This document shows positions 25,616 to 33,647 of a stretch of 41,712 nucleotides of DNA, piece after piece. The notes under the pieces were generated by a model. That model had not been told where the DNA came from and did no database searches. It saw only the letters and a program-made list of their open reading frames with translations. This DNA is from Leeuwenhoekiella sp. (GTDB lineage: Bacteria > Bacteroidota > Bacteroidia > Flavobacteriales > Flavobacteriaceae), in assembly GCA_011050015.1 (NCBI GenBank), contig DRGP01000046.1, forward strand, positions 1-41,712, written 5' to 3'. The position numbers were made by a program, and so were the translations under genes. Position 1 is the first letter of the stretch, and every line of letters starts with the position of its first letter.

Positions 25616-26977
25616 CTATCTCCTATTCATGCTGATATCGCTATCTACGCCCAGATAATCCTGAACAGTCCTAAAACCGATGTAGCTTCTTGCAGAATCT
25701 GCATATTCATAATCCCTGGTACTCACCTGTAAAAAGTAAGCCACATCCTTCCAAGAACCGCCACGTACCACTTTACGTTGATTTTTTGGGTCTGATACAT
25801 TGGGATTCATCGTCGATACATATTCGTAAGCATTGGGATCGTAAGAAGACTCCACCCATTCTGCTACGTTACCTGCCATGTTATACAAGTCAAAATCATT
25901 AGGATTATATGAATCAGCTTCTACGGTATAAAGTGCTTGGTCTGCCGCATAATCCCCCCTTAAAGGCTTAAAATTAGCCATAAAACAACCGCGGTCATTT
26001 TTAGCGTAAGGACCTCCCCAAGGGTAGGTCGCGCCTTGTAGGCCACCACGCGCAGCATACTCCCATTCTGCCTCACTGGGAAGCCTAAAACGGTTCACCA
26101 TCTGCTGGTTACGGCTTTTCTTATAAGAATTTTTGTAAAGCGTGCGCCAGTTGCAAAAGGCCCTTGCCTGTTCCCAGGTTACACCCACTACCGGATAGTC
26201 GTCATAAGCAGTATGCCAGAAATAGTCATTGTGCATGGGCTCATTATACGAGTAGGTAAAATCTTTGATCCACACCGTAGTGTCAGGATAAATATTTACC
26301 TGCTCCGTACGTATATAATCTGAACGCTTTCCGTTTTTTTCACGGGCGGCATTTTCCATATCGAGATAGGTATATTTAAAAACCAACTTATCTACATCTA
26401 CGGTACGGTGGCCATTGTAAGCTTCCTCCAGAGGTATGTACATAGAGTCCATAACTTCTACATAATACTCATCAGGATAATCTTGCGGGTCATCAGCCAG
26501 GTCGATACGCTTATTGAGTTTACGACCAGCATAATCCCCACTAAAACTATAGTAGTTATCATACATATACCGATCATAAGGGCTCATTTCCTCGGGATCG
26601 TTGTTTAAGAAGGCATACTCCCCTATACCACCGTTCCCCGGAGTTTCTCCCAGCTCATCGGCAAAAATGGCCAATCGTGTGCGTATAACGGAATCCTTTA
26701 CCCAGTTTACAAACTGGCGGTATTCAGAATTAGTGATTTCAGTCTCGTCCATGTAGAAGGATCGTACTGTTACTGTTTTTGTGGGGGCATCTTTAACATT
26801 GGCAATATCATCATCACTTTTACCCATGATAAAAGCACCTCCGGAAACCAATGTCATTCCATACGGTTTCTCAGAGTTCCATTTTTTGCCTTCGGCCCCT
26901 ACAAGTTCGCCACGGTCACTACGACCACAGCTAGATAACAAGCTTATCATCGCAATAAATGCAATAAACTTCTTCAT
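25616..26977 (-). CDS. gldK: Gliding motility / type IX secretion lipoprotein GldK
   Basis: 453 residues with signal peptide and lipobox SLLSSC (Cys17). The rest is a formylglycine-generating-enzyme (SUMF1/FGE-sulfatase) fold: GMTLVSGGAFIMGKS near 40, MDETEITNSEYRQFVNW, PVVGVTWEQARAFCNW, RLPSEAEWEYAARGG, NMAGNVAEWVESSYDP and KVVRGGSWKD. GldK (PorK) is an outer-membrane-anchored ring protein paired with GldN and is not known to be an enzyme. First gene of the gldKLMN operon. Confidence 0.96.
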   Translation of the reverse strand: MKKFIAFIAMISLLSSCGRSDRGELVGAEGKKWNSEKPYGMTLVSGGAFIMGKSDDDIANVKDAPTKTVTVRSFYMDETEITNSEYRQFVNWVKDSVIRTRLAIFADELGETPGNGGIGEYAFLNNDPEEMSPYDRYMYDNYYSFSGDYAGRKLNKRIDLADDPQDYPDEYYVEVMDSMYIPLEEAYNGHRTVDVDKLVFKYTYLDMENAAREKNGKRSDYIRTEQVNIYPDTTVWIKDFTYSYNEPMHNDYFWHTAYDDYPVVGVTWEQARAFCNWRTLYKNSYKKSRNQQMVNRFRLPSEAEWEYAARGGLQGATYPWGGPYAKNDRGCFMANFKPLRGDYAADQALYTVEADSYNPNDFDLYNMAGNVAEWVESSYDPNAYEYVSTMNPNVSDPKNQRKVVRGGSWKDVAYFLQVSTRDYEYADSARSYIGFRTVQDYLGVDSDISMNRR

Positions 26978-27014
26978 AGGTAGATAATTAGGTTAAATAC
27001 TAGATTTGAGGGCG

Positions 27015-27045
27015 TAAACCTATTTATAAAAAAATTAATACACAA
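27015..27045 (-). promoter_or_regulatory. Candidate promoter of the gldKLMN operon
   Basis: Minus strand: TTG (27043-27045), 20-base AT-rich spacer, TAGGTTTA (27015-27022; seven of eight to TAnnTTTG). Transcription would start near 27008, about 30 bases before the gldK ATG. The 113-base gap after the upstream gene and the presence of this element suggest gldK has its own promoter. Confidence 0.45.
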
Positions 27046-27090
27046 TCTTTTTATTTATAAAATCCCTTTGATCACAGTATGTTCAACAAT

Positions 27091-28257
27091 TTATAATTCA
27101 TTTTTTTGTCTGGCCTTAAACCAGCGTTCCGGGATTTCCTGATTACAAGCGTTTACGTAATCCTGGTACGTGCAAGGTAATAACGTATGCCTTTTTAATT
27201 TATTATTGATCCCTTGTAAAAACGGAATTTCGATCCACCATCTTCCCGTCCTGTCACTTTTATAGAAACTCAGCAATTCATCATCTACAGGTACGCTATA
27301 GTGCAGAAAACCCTTGCGGCGTTCTGGCACCAATTCATTAACGCGATAATTGACCCCTTCTATAAAGTACCATAAAATCTGTGCAAGAAGCGCGTTTGCG
27401 GTGGTCACATCGCCCCCCTGTTGATATTCAAAAATACCAAAGCTGCTTACCCGGTCACTCAGCCCTGCATATCTGGCAATAGCACACACTTCCCTTCCGT
27501 TTAGCCCATTGGGATGATTCTTGTGCATAAAACCAAGCGAACTGCTCTGTATAGCACCCAAATCTAAACTTACTGCATCTGCATCTCTGATTATGGGCTC
27601 TACGAGCGAAATATCAGGAATCACCTCACCCAAGCGATACGCGTCAAAATAAAGTTTTTCCACAAGTGCTATCTCCTCCTGACTGTTGGCAAAGCTCTGA
27701 TAACCTATATTGGCATAATTAAACAAATTGTAAGGTTTGTCAATTATGACCTTACCAAGGTATGAAGTATTGCTCATAGGCTTACTGCTGTCGCCCAGAT
27801 CAAATTGACTATCTATATTGACCAGATTGACCATTTGATCAAGTTTATCATAACCGCGATACACGGCATAAACCAGATCCTGACTGCCACCCAGAAAAAT
27901 AGGAATGATATCCATTTTAAAAAGACGCTCCATGATTTGCTTTACAGCAAAATAGGTGTCTTCCAGAGACTCGCCACCATCCAGATCTCCCAGATCTGCA
28001 ATCACCGTGTGCCAGTTCCCGGGAAACAACTTATAAAAAGCGCTCCTTAAGTCCTGAAAATCGGGTGTTTCGGCCAGATTATCAAGGCGCCCCCTGTTTT
28101 CCCGCAAGCCAATAAGCGCTACCGATACATCATCGAGGTCGGGCAGGCCATCCTGAGCGGTATGCATTTTTATAATGCTGCCCAGGCTTTGCTTGTGAAA
28201 AAGGGGTGCTTGCGCCACCACGGCATCAGCAACCGGTAGCAGGTTCTCAAAGGGCAT
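27091..28257 (-). CDS. Ureohydrolase (arginase/formimidoylglutamase) fold protein, active site degenerate
   Basis: 388 residues with the arginase-like layout: VSVALIGLRENRGR (45-57), IIPIFLGGSQDLVYAV (117-132), VNLVNIDSQFDLGD (143-156), DADAVSLDLGAIQSS (225-239) and FGIFEYQQGGDVTTANALLAQILWY. Manganese ligands of true enzymes are found in GGxH, DAHxD and SxDxD motifs. Here they read GGSQ (Gln126), DSQFD (Gln151) and SLDLG (Gly234), so three ligand positions appear replaced. It probably does not hydrolyse arginine or formimidoylglutamate and may be structural or regulatory. It starts 3 bases after topA and precedes gldK, an arrangement I recall in other flavobacteria. Confidence 0.85.
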   Translation of the reverse strand: MPFENLLPVADAVVAQAPLFHKQSLGSIIKMHTAQDGLPDLDDVSVALIGLRENRGRLDNLAETPDFQDLRSAFYKLFPGNWHTVIADLGDLDGGESLEDTYFAVKQIMERLFKMDIIPIFLGGSQDLVYAVYRGYDKLDQMVNLVNIDSQFDLGDSSKPMSNTSYLGKVIIDKPYNLFNYANIGYQSFANSQEEIALVEKLYFDAYRLGEVIPDISLVEPIIRDADAVSLDLGAIQSSSLGFMHKNHPNGLNGREVCAIARYAGLSDRVSSFGIFEYQQGGDVTTANALLAQILWYFIEGVNYRVNELVPERRKGFLHYSVPVDDELLSFYKSDRTGRWWIEIPFLQGINNKLKRHTLLPCTYQDYVNACNQEIPERWFKARQKNEL

Positions 28258-28260
28258 AGT

Positions 28261-30819
28261 TTACTTCTTTTTTGAGGTGGTTTTCTTCTTGGTCGTTTTC
28301 TTTGCTGAAGTTGTTTTCTTCTTTGCTGTCGTTTTCTTCTTGGTAGCGGTTTTTTTCTTGGCCGCTTTCTTTTTAGGACCTTTTTTGGCCAGAATATCTT
28401 TTACTTCCTCCAGCGTGAGTGCTTTTGCGTCCACGGTTTTAGGCAGCTCTATCTTGGTTTTTCCCTTAATCACATTGGTCCTGCCCCATCGTGCTTTCTC
28501 CACACGGATGCCTTCATCCTTAAAATCGTGAATGATCTTATCTATCTCTTTCTGTTTTTTATCTTCAATAAGCTGAATAAGATCATCATCGCTCAGGTTA
28601 TCAAAATCATATTTTTTATTGACATTGATAAACATACCGTCCCATTTAATAAAGGGGCCAAAACGGCCCACGCCTTTCTGCACGGGCTTCTCTTCGTAAT
28701 GATAAATGGGCGCGTCTGCTTTTTGCTTCTCCTTAATATATTCAATCGCTTCTTTGAGCTCCACATCCAGTGGATCCCGTCCCTTGGGCAGGGATATGAA
28801 TTTTTTACCGAATTTCACATACGGCCCAAAACGGCCATTGTTTACGGCAACCGGCTCCTCTTCATACTCACCTAAATCCTTCGGTAATTTGAAGAGATCC
28901 ATGGCTTCTTCAAAAGTGATGGTGTTCAACTGTTGATCTGGCCCCAGACCGGCAAACTGCGGTTTCTCATCATCTTCCACACTACCTATCTGCACCATCG
29001 CTCCATATTTACCCAGGCGTACGCTCACAGGTTTTCCGGTTTTGGGATCTTTGCCCAGGATGCGCTCACCCACCTCACGGTCGGCATTTTCGGCAACATC
29101 TTTTACATTGGGATGAAAGTCTTTATAAAAGTTTCTCATCATCTTGGTCCAGTCCTCTTTACCTTCTGCGATCTCATCAAAATCCTGTTCTACCTTTGCG
29201 GTAAAATTGTAGTCGAGAATATTCTTAAAATGGTTGACCAAAAAATCGTTGACCACCATTCCCACATCGGTAGGGACTAATTTTCCTTTATCTGAACCTA
29301 CTTTTTCGGTAAGTGCACTTTCCTCGATTTTACCTTTTTTCAGCACAAATTGGGCATAACCGCGTTCAGTACCATCCACATTTCCTTTTTCCACATATTT
29401 TCTGTTCTGAATGGTGGTAATCGTTGGCGCGTAGGTAGAAGGACGGCCAATGCCAAGTTCTTCCAGTTTTTTAACCAAAGAGGCTTCGGTATAGCGATAA
29501 GGTGCCCGTGTAAAACGTTCGGTGGCCGTAATAAATAAATTGTTGAGCACTTCCCCCTCTTTTAGTGGAGGTAAAATTCCGCTTTCCTCATCATCTTCGT
29601 CATCATTTCCTTCCAGATATACTTTTAAGAAACCTTCAAATTTTATCACCTCACCGTTTGCGGTAAAGTTACTGGGATGGTTTGAAGATTCGATCTGCAC
29701 GTTGGTACGCTCCAGTTGGGCTTCGCTCATTTGGGAGGCGATGGCGCGTTTCCAGATCAATTCATATAAACGCGCTTGATCGCGGTCTATATTTACGGAA
29801 TGCTTACTAAAATCTGATGGACGTATCGCTTCGTGCGCTTCCTGTGCGCCTTTGCTTTTGCCTTTGTAATTTCGGGATTTGTGAAAATCCTTTCCATAAG
29901 CTGATAATATTTCTTTTTGCGCAGCTTCCTTTGCATCCTGCGAAAGGTTAACGCTATCGGTTCTCATATACGTGATGAGACCGGCCTCATACAAGCGTTG
30001 CGCCAAAGTCATGGTTTTACTTACCGAAAAATAGAGTTTTCGGGAAGCTTCCTGCTGCAGGGTGGATGTTGTAAATGGCGGTGCCGGCGATTTTTTTGCC
30101 GGTTTTGTGGTGAGCGCGGCTACTTTAAAGGTTGCGGTAGCGTTTGCATTGAGGAGCTCGTGTGCCTCTTTTTTAGTATCTAGATTTTTGGGCAGTTTGG
30201 CCTTGAGCGTTTTGCCGTCTTCATTGGCAAATTCTGCATCTACCCGAAAATAATCTTCCGCGGTAAAATCGCGTATTTCGCGTTCGCGCTCTACCAGCAA
30301 CCGAACAGAAACCGACTGTACACGTCCAGCCGAAAGTCCACCTTTTACCTTGCGCCATAAGATGGGCGAAATCTCATATCCCACCAGCCTGTCGAGCACA
30401 CGGCGTGCCTGTTGCGCATCGACGAGGTTGTAATCTATGGTACGTGGATTCTCGATCGCACGTAGTATGGCTTTTTGAGTAATTTCTGAAAAGACAATGC
30501 GCTTGGTCTTCGCTTTATCCAGATGTAGCTCTTCGGCAAGGTGCCAGGCAATGGCCTCCCCTTCCCGGTCCTCATCACTGGCCAGCCAGACCATTTCAGA
30601 TTTCTTGGCCAGGTCCCTCAACTTTTTGACAACCGATTTTTTATCGCTGTTTACTATATATTTAGGCTTAAAATCACCATCTACATCTACGCCCAGTTCT
30701 TTTTTGGGTAGATCTGCTATATGGCCATAGCTACTTTCTACCTTATAATCTGCACCTAAGAACTTCTCGATGGTCTTTGCCTTTGCGGGGGACTCAACAA
30801 TTACTAAATTTTTAGCCAT
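28261..30819 (-). CDS. topA: DNA topoisomerase I (type IA)
   Basis: 852 residues. The enzyme relaxes negative supercoils. The TOPRIM domain opens NLVIVESPAKAKTIEKFLG, with the acidic cluster SDEDREGEAIAWHL (81-94). The catalytic tyrosine is in LITYMRTDSVNLS (Tyr284). RPSTYAPTITTIQNRKYVEK and the hinge follow. Instead of four-Cys zinc fingers, the C-terminal region (about 600-810) carries repeated GRFGPYVKFGKKFISLPKG and GRFGPFIKWDGMFINVNKK Topo_C_Rpt-type modules. The last 40 or so residues are a Lys/Thr/Ala tail of PAKKK-like repeats, resembling histone H1-type DNA-binding tails. Next gene downstream: the ureohydrolase-like gene. Confidence 0.96.
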   Translation of the reverse strand: MAKNLVIVESPAKAKTIEKFLGADYKVESSYGHIADLPKKELGVDVDGDFKPKYIVNSDKKSVVKKLRDLAKKSEMVWLASDEDREGEAIAWHLAEELHLDKAKTKRIVFSEITQKAILRAIENPRTIDYNLVDAQQARRVLDRLVGYEISPILWRKVKGGLSAGRVQSVSVRLLVEREREIRDFTAEDYFRVDAEFANEDGKTLKAKLPKNLDTKKEAHELLNANATATFKVAALTTKPAKKSPAPPFTTSTLQQEASRKLYFSVSKTMTLAQRLYEAGLITYMRTDSVNLSQDAKEAAQKEILSAYGKDFHKSRNYKGKSKGAQEAHEAIRPSDFSKHSVNIDRDQARLYELIWKRAIASQMSEAQLERTNVQIESSNHPSNFTANGEVIKFEGFLKVYLEGNDDEDDEESGILPPLKEGEVLNNLFITATERFTRAPYRYTEASLVKKLEELGIGRPSTYAPTITTIQNRKYVEKGNVDGTERGYAQFVLKKGKIEESALTEKVGSDKGKLVPTDVGMVVNDFLVNHFKNILDYNFTAKVEQDFDEIAEGKEDWTKMMRNFYKDFHPNVKDVAENADREVGERILGKDPKTGKPVSVRLGKYGAMVQIGSVEDDEKPQFAGLGPDQQLNTITFEEAMDLFKLPKDLGEYEEEPVAVNNGRFGPYVKFGKKFISLPKGRDPLDVELKEAIEYIKEKQKADAPIYHYEEKPVQKGVGRFGPFIKWDGMFINVNKKYDFDNLSDDDLIQLIEDKKQKEIDKIIHDFKDEGIRVEKARWGRTNVIKGKTKIELPKTVDAKALTLEEVKDILAKKGPKKKAAKKKTATKKKTTAKKKTTSAKKTTKKKTTSKKK

Positions 30820-31512
30820 AATCTGTTTTTTATTTGCTCTTCAAAGCCTTTTGCCTGTATAAAATATACATTTTTACTTGAAACTTTGGAAGTGCAAAAG
30901 TATATCAAAAAAAACTCTTGACTAAGAAAGTGGGTATTTCAGGTAAAAAAGATGGGTTTTGAGCAGATTTTGTTATTCGATTTCAGGGCATTTGAAACGC
31001 GTATAGATTCATGAGAATGCTATTTATGAACTATTATCCTGAATTTATTTAAAGATCAAACGAGCTGCTTCCCAGAACCCTATAGTAGCAAATCCCTCTC
31101 CTTTTGGCACCATTCGCTCCCCTACGCGTCAAAAGCAAGTAAAAATAACGAGGCTTTTATCCATATTTTGGCATAAACCATATAAAAACCCTCTTTTTGA
31201 ACTGATTTTTCAGCTAATATGGCAATTTTTGAGAAATGGAATCGTGAGCAACCTGGAATTTTCTGGGGAGACAAGGAAGGTTTTGAAAGGTTCTTTGTTT
31301 TAAGTTTTGCGGTTTCACTTTAATGATATGTCGATTTTTGAGACAACAATCTATTCTGAAAATTTTTGGCATAAGTTGACAAGTATTATAGACCTTTAGT
31401 TTAGAACCCCTAAAAAACGCTGGGTTTCCATATATTTGAAAACGGGTAAATATGCTCCTAATAAAGGCGGCTATTCTAAAACATTCAAGAGTAATCTTAA
31501 CTGTGTTTAATA
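30820..31512. other. AT-rich intergenic stretch upstream of the GIY-YIG gene
   Basis: About 690 bases between divergent topA and the GIY-YIG gene. It is visibly AT-richer than the flanking core. It holds a small frame of 34 codons at 31219-31323 (MAIFEKWNREQPGIFWG and on) with no recognised relative, probably not a gene. A CCTGAATTTATTT segment (31038-31050) matches half of the hairpin repeat at 33451-33471. No RNA gene or terminator is clear. It looks like an insertion hot spot. Confidence 0.5.
31431..31438 (+). promoter_or_regulatory. Candidate -7 box upstream of the GIY-YIG gene
   Basis: TATATTTG matches the Bacteroidota -7 consensus TAnnTTTG at all fixed positions and lies 75 bases before the GIY-YIG start. 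No TTG is found at the usual -33 distance, so support is partial. Confidence 0.3.
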
Positions 31513-32376
31513 ATGAAAAATTTTGGCAAAACGATTAAAATCTTTCTTGTAGATGGTGAGCCAAATGGAAGAATGACTTGCGAATTATCAAATTGGACCG
31601 GAAAAGCATTAAAGATTCCAAGAAAGAAAATTAAAGAATCATCCGATAGACCTGAATTAGAAAATACAGGAATCTATATTTTATTTGGAAAATCCAACAA
31701 ATCTGAAAATAAGGAGTTAGCATACATTGGAGAAGCGGAAGGAATATATAATAGATTAAATCAACACTTATCAGCTAAGGATTTTTGGAACGAAGCATTG
31801 GTCTTCGTAAGCAAAGATGAAAATCTAAATAAAGCTCACATTAAATATTTGGAAAGCAGACTACATGAAATTGCTATAAAAGTCAATAGATATGATCTAG
31901 AAAATGGTAATATTCCTCCGAGGTCAACAATATCAGAATCTGATCAATCAGAAATGGAAGAGTTTCTAGAGAACATTAAACTTTTAGTCAATGCTTTAGG
32001 GTTTAAAATATTTGAAGAACTAAGAAAAGACCAGACTATTGAGGAACAAATAAAAAGCACTTTTTATATCCAAGCAGCAAGGGGAGCAAATGCAAAAGGC
32101 CAGATGACCAATGAAGGATTTGTGGTTTTGAAAGATTCGGAAATTGCAATCTCATTGACAAATTCTTTCCCTAAAAACTGGATTACATTGAGACAGAGTC
32201 TAATTGACGACGATATTATATGTTTGCAAAATGATAAATTAATATTCAAGGAAGATTATTTATTCTCAAGCCCTTCAGCTGCAGCTGCTATTGTTATGGG
32301 CAGAAGCGCAAATGGTTTATCGGAATGGAAATTAAACAATGGAAGGGTATTAAAAGCAGTAGAAGCTGATATTTAG
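31513..32376 (+). CDS. GIY-YIG nuclease family protein with C-terminal DUF4357
   Basis: 287 residues. The GIY-YIG core has TGIYILFGKS (GIY at 53-55), ELAYIGEAEGIYNRLNQH (YIG at 71-73, Arg81) and, further on, HIKYLESRLHEIA carrying the metal-binding Glu (about 114). The middle (150-200) is helical. The end, SSPSAAAAIVMGRSANGLSEWK, matches DUF4357, a small module often attached to such nucleases and to restriction or defence proteins. The gene is AT-rich with codon use unlike its neighbours, and it stands alone between topA and the SMP-30 gene, so it is probably horizontally acquired. A role in DNA modification, repair or phage defence is inference only. Confidence 0.88.
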   Translation: MKNFGKTIKIFLVDGEPNGRMTCELSNWTGKALKIPRKKIKESSDRPELENTGIYILFGKSNKSENKELAYIGEAEGIYNRLNQHLSAKDFWNEALVFVSKDENLNKAHIKYLESRLHEIAIKVNRYDLENGNIPPRSTISESDQSEMEEFLENIKLLVNALGFKIFEELRKDQTIEEQIKSTFYIQAARGANAKGQMTNEGFVVLKDSEIAISLTNSFPKNWITLRQSLIDDDIICLQNDKLIFKEDYLFSSPSAAAAIVMGRSANGLSEWKLNNGRVLKAVEADI

Positions 32377-32435
32377 CAATGAAATCATCATTCCTCTAAT
32401 TCTGTATTTTTTCTTAATTAAAAAATTTAAAAACC

Positions 32436-33341
32436 ATGAAAACCCATACCATTTTTACCCCCTTTTCAGCCATTTTCCTGCTCTTTTGTACCATTTTTTG
32501 CCATGCGCAGGAAAAAAACCTCATCGCCAACGGCGAAAAACTTACCCTGCTAGCAGACGGTTATTCCTTTACGGAAGGCCCCGCAAGCGACAAAGCGGGA
32601 AATGTTTATTTTACCGATCAGCCAAATGACCGCATCTTAAAATGGGATGCCGTCAGCGATTCGGTGACTACCTATATGCAGCCTTCTGGACGTTCCAATG
32701 GATTGTATTTTGACAATGATGGCAATTTAATTTCAACGGCGGATGAAAAAACAGCGTTGTGGAGTATTGATCCCGATAAAAACGTTAGTGTGCTGATTAA
32801 TGCCTTTGACAACAAAAAATTAAACGGCCCCAACGATCTTTGGGTTGATCCCAAGGGAGGAATTTATTTTACCGATCCTTATTATCAGCGCCCATGGTGG
32901 TCGCATACCAAGCCGGAGCAAGAAGCCAGACGCGTCTATTTTTTGGCGAAAACCGCCGAAAAACCTCAAATTGCGGCCGAAAATCTAGTACAGCCCAATG
33001 GCATTATCGGTACACCGGATGGTAAAAAATTATATATCGCCGATATTGATGACCATAAAACCTATGTGTTTAAGATCAATAAAGACGGTCAACTGAAAAA
33101 CCGGAAACTCTTTACTGATATGGGCTCAGACGGAATGACTATGGACAACAAGGGAAACATTTATCTTACCGGTGACGGCGTGACCATTTTCAACAAAAAC
33201 GGAAAGCAGATCCAGCACATCGATGTACCTCAAAATTGGACTGCAAACGTCACTTTTGGCGGAGTTGATCAAAAAACGCTTTTTATCACGGCTTCCGAAG
33301 CGGTTTATACCTTAAAAATGAAGGTTCATGGTGTGCGGTGA
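32436..33341 (+). CDS. SMP-30/gluconolactonase/LRE family secreted protein
   Basis: 301 residues with a signal peptide (KTHTIFTPFSAIFLLFCTIFCHAQ). The rest is a six-bladed propeller of the SMP-30 type: LADGYSFTEGPASDKAGNVYFTD near 38-60, NRILKWD-like blade strands, GRSNGLYFDNDGNLISTADE, KLNGPNDLWVDPKGGIYFTDPYY (the Asn-Asp metal site) and VQPNGIIGTPDGKKLYIAD. Such proteins are often sugar lactonases acting in the periplasm. The substrate is not evident and no sugar dehydrogenase is adjacent. Confidence 0.9.
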   Translation: MKTHTIFTPFSAIFLLFCTIFCHAQEKNLIANGEKLTLLADGYSFTEGPASDKAGNVYFTDQPNDRILKWDAVSDSVTTYMQPSGRSNGLYFDNDGNLISTADEKTALWSIDPDKNVSVLINAFDNKKLNGPNDLWVDPKGGIYFTDPYYQRPWWSHTKPEQEARRVYFLAKTAEKPQIAAENLVQPNGIIGTPDGKKLYIADIDDHKTYVFKINKDGQLKNRKLFTDMGSDGMTMDNKGNIYLTGDGVTIFNKNGKQIQHIDVPQNWTANVTFGGVDQKTLFITASEAVYTLKMKVHGVR

Positions 33342-33450
33342 TCCCATCCCAGACCCTTCCCAAAGGAAAGGGAGTGATTTCGTGAATGACATAATCCTTG
33401 TCAATTTCATCAATCAATTCAACCGAAACGTACTCATTTGATCTTTCGTC

Positions 33451-33471
33451 AACCTGAATTTATTTCAGGTT
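33451..33471. repeat. Small palindrome, likely dispersed intergenic repeat
   Basis: AACCTGAA and TTCAGGTT form perfect 8-base arms around TTTAT. The motif GTCAACCTGAATTTATTTCA is of a kind I remember as recurring between genes of many Bacteroidota genomes. A half copy (CCTGAATTTATTT) appears at 31038-31050. Confidence 0.5.
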
Positions 33472-33498
33472 CCCATCATAGTTATCGATCAGAAAATT

Positions 33499-33538
33499 CA
33501 GTTCGAGTATGCGACGATAGAAGCATGTATCGAGAACC
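33499..33538. repeat. REP-like segment
   Basis: CAGTTCGAGTATGCGACGAT followed shortly by GTATCGAGAACC resembles the CAGTTCGAG...ATCGAGAACC type of extragenic repeat found in many genomes. The two ends are not a clean inverted repeat here, so this is a degenerate copy at best. Confidence 0.3.
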
Positions 33539-33647
33539 CCGCATATTGCACTTTTAATAAAAATTGAGAATTAAGAGCATTTCTCGATCCATTTTTGGTT
33601 TCCGCCATCGCTTTAGCCAAAACACCTGAAGCGGCAATTTCCCGTAA

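Larger units (their letters stand above)
33342..33647. other. Intergenic stretch with repeat-like elements
   Basis: About 300 bases between two convergent genes. I see no coding potential. It contains a perfect small hairpin at 33451-33471 and a REP-like segment at 33499-33538, plus ordinary AT-rich sequence. It may terminate both flanking genes. Confidence 0.5.

Noticed and set aside
28277-28531. Open frame rich in Phe/Val opposite the topA tail
   Set aside because: It is the mirror of the Lys-rich repeat (AAG/AAA read as CTT/TTT) and mimics a membrane protein; not a gene.
31011-31052. TTTATGAACTAT...CCTGAA similar to the end of the DUF983 gene (21044-21064)
   Set aside because: About 20 bases with mismatches and no surrounding similarity; probably chance, though a decayed gene copy cannot be fully excluded.
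31219-31323. 34-codon frame in the AT-rich intergenic region
   Set aside because: Too short and without a recognisable family; no promoter or conserved start. Kept only as a remark.
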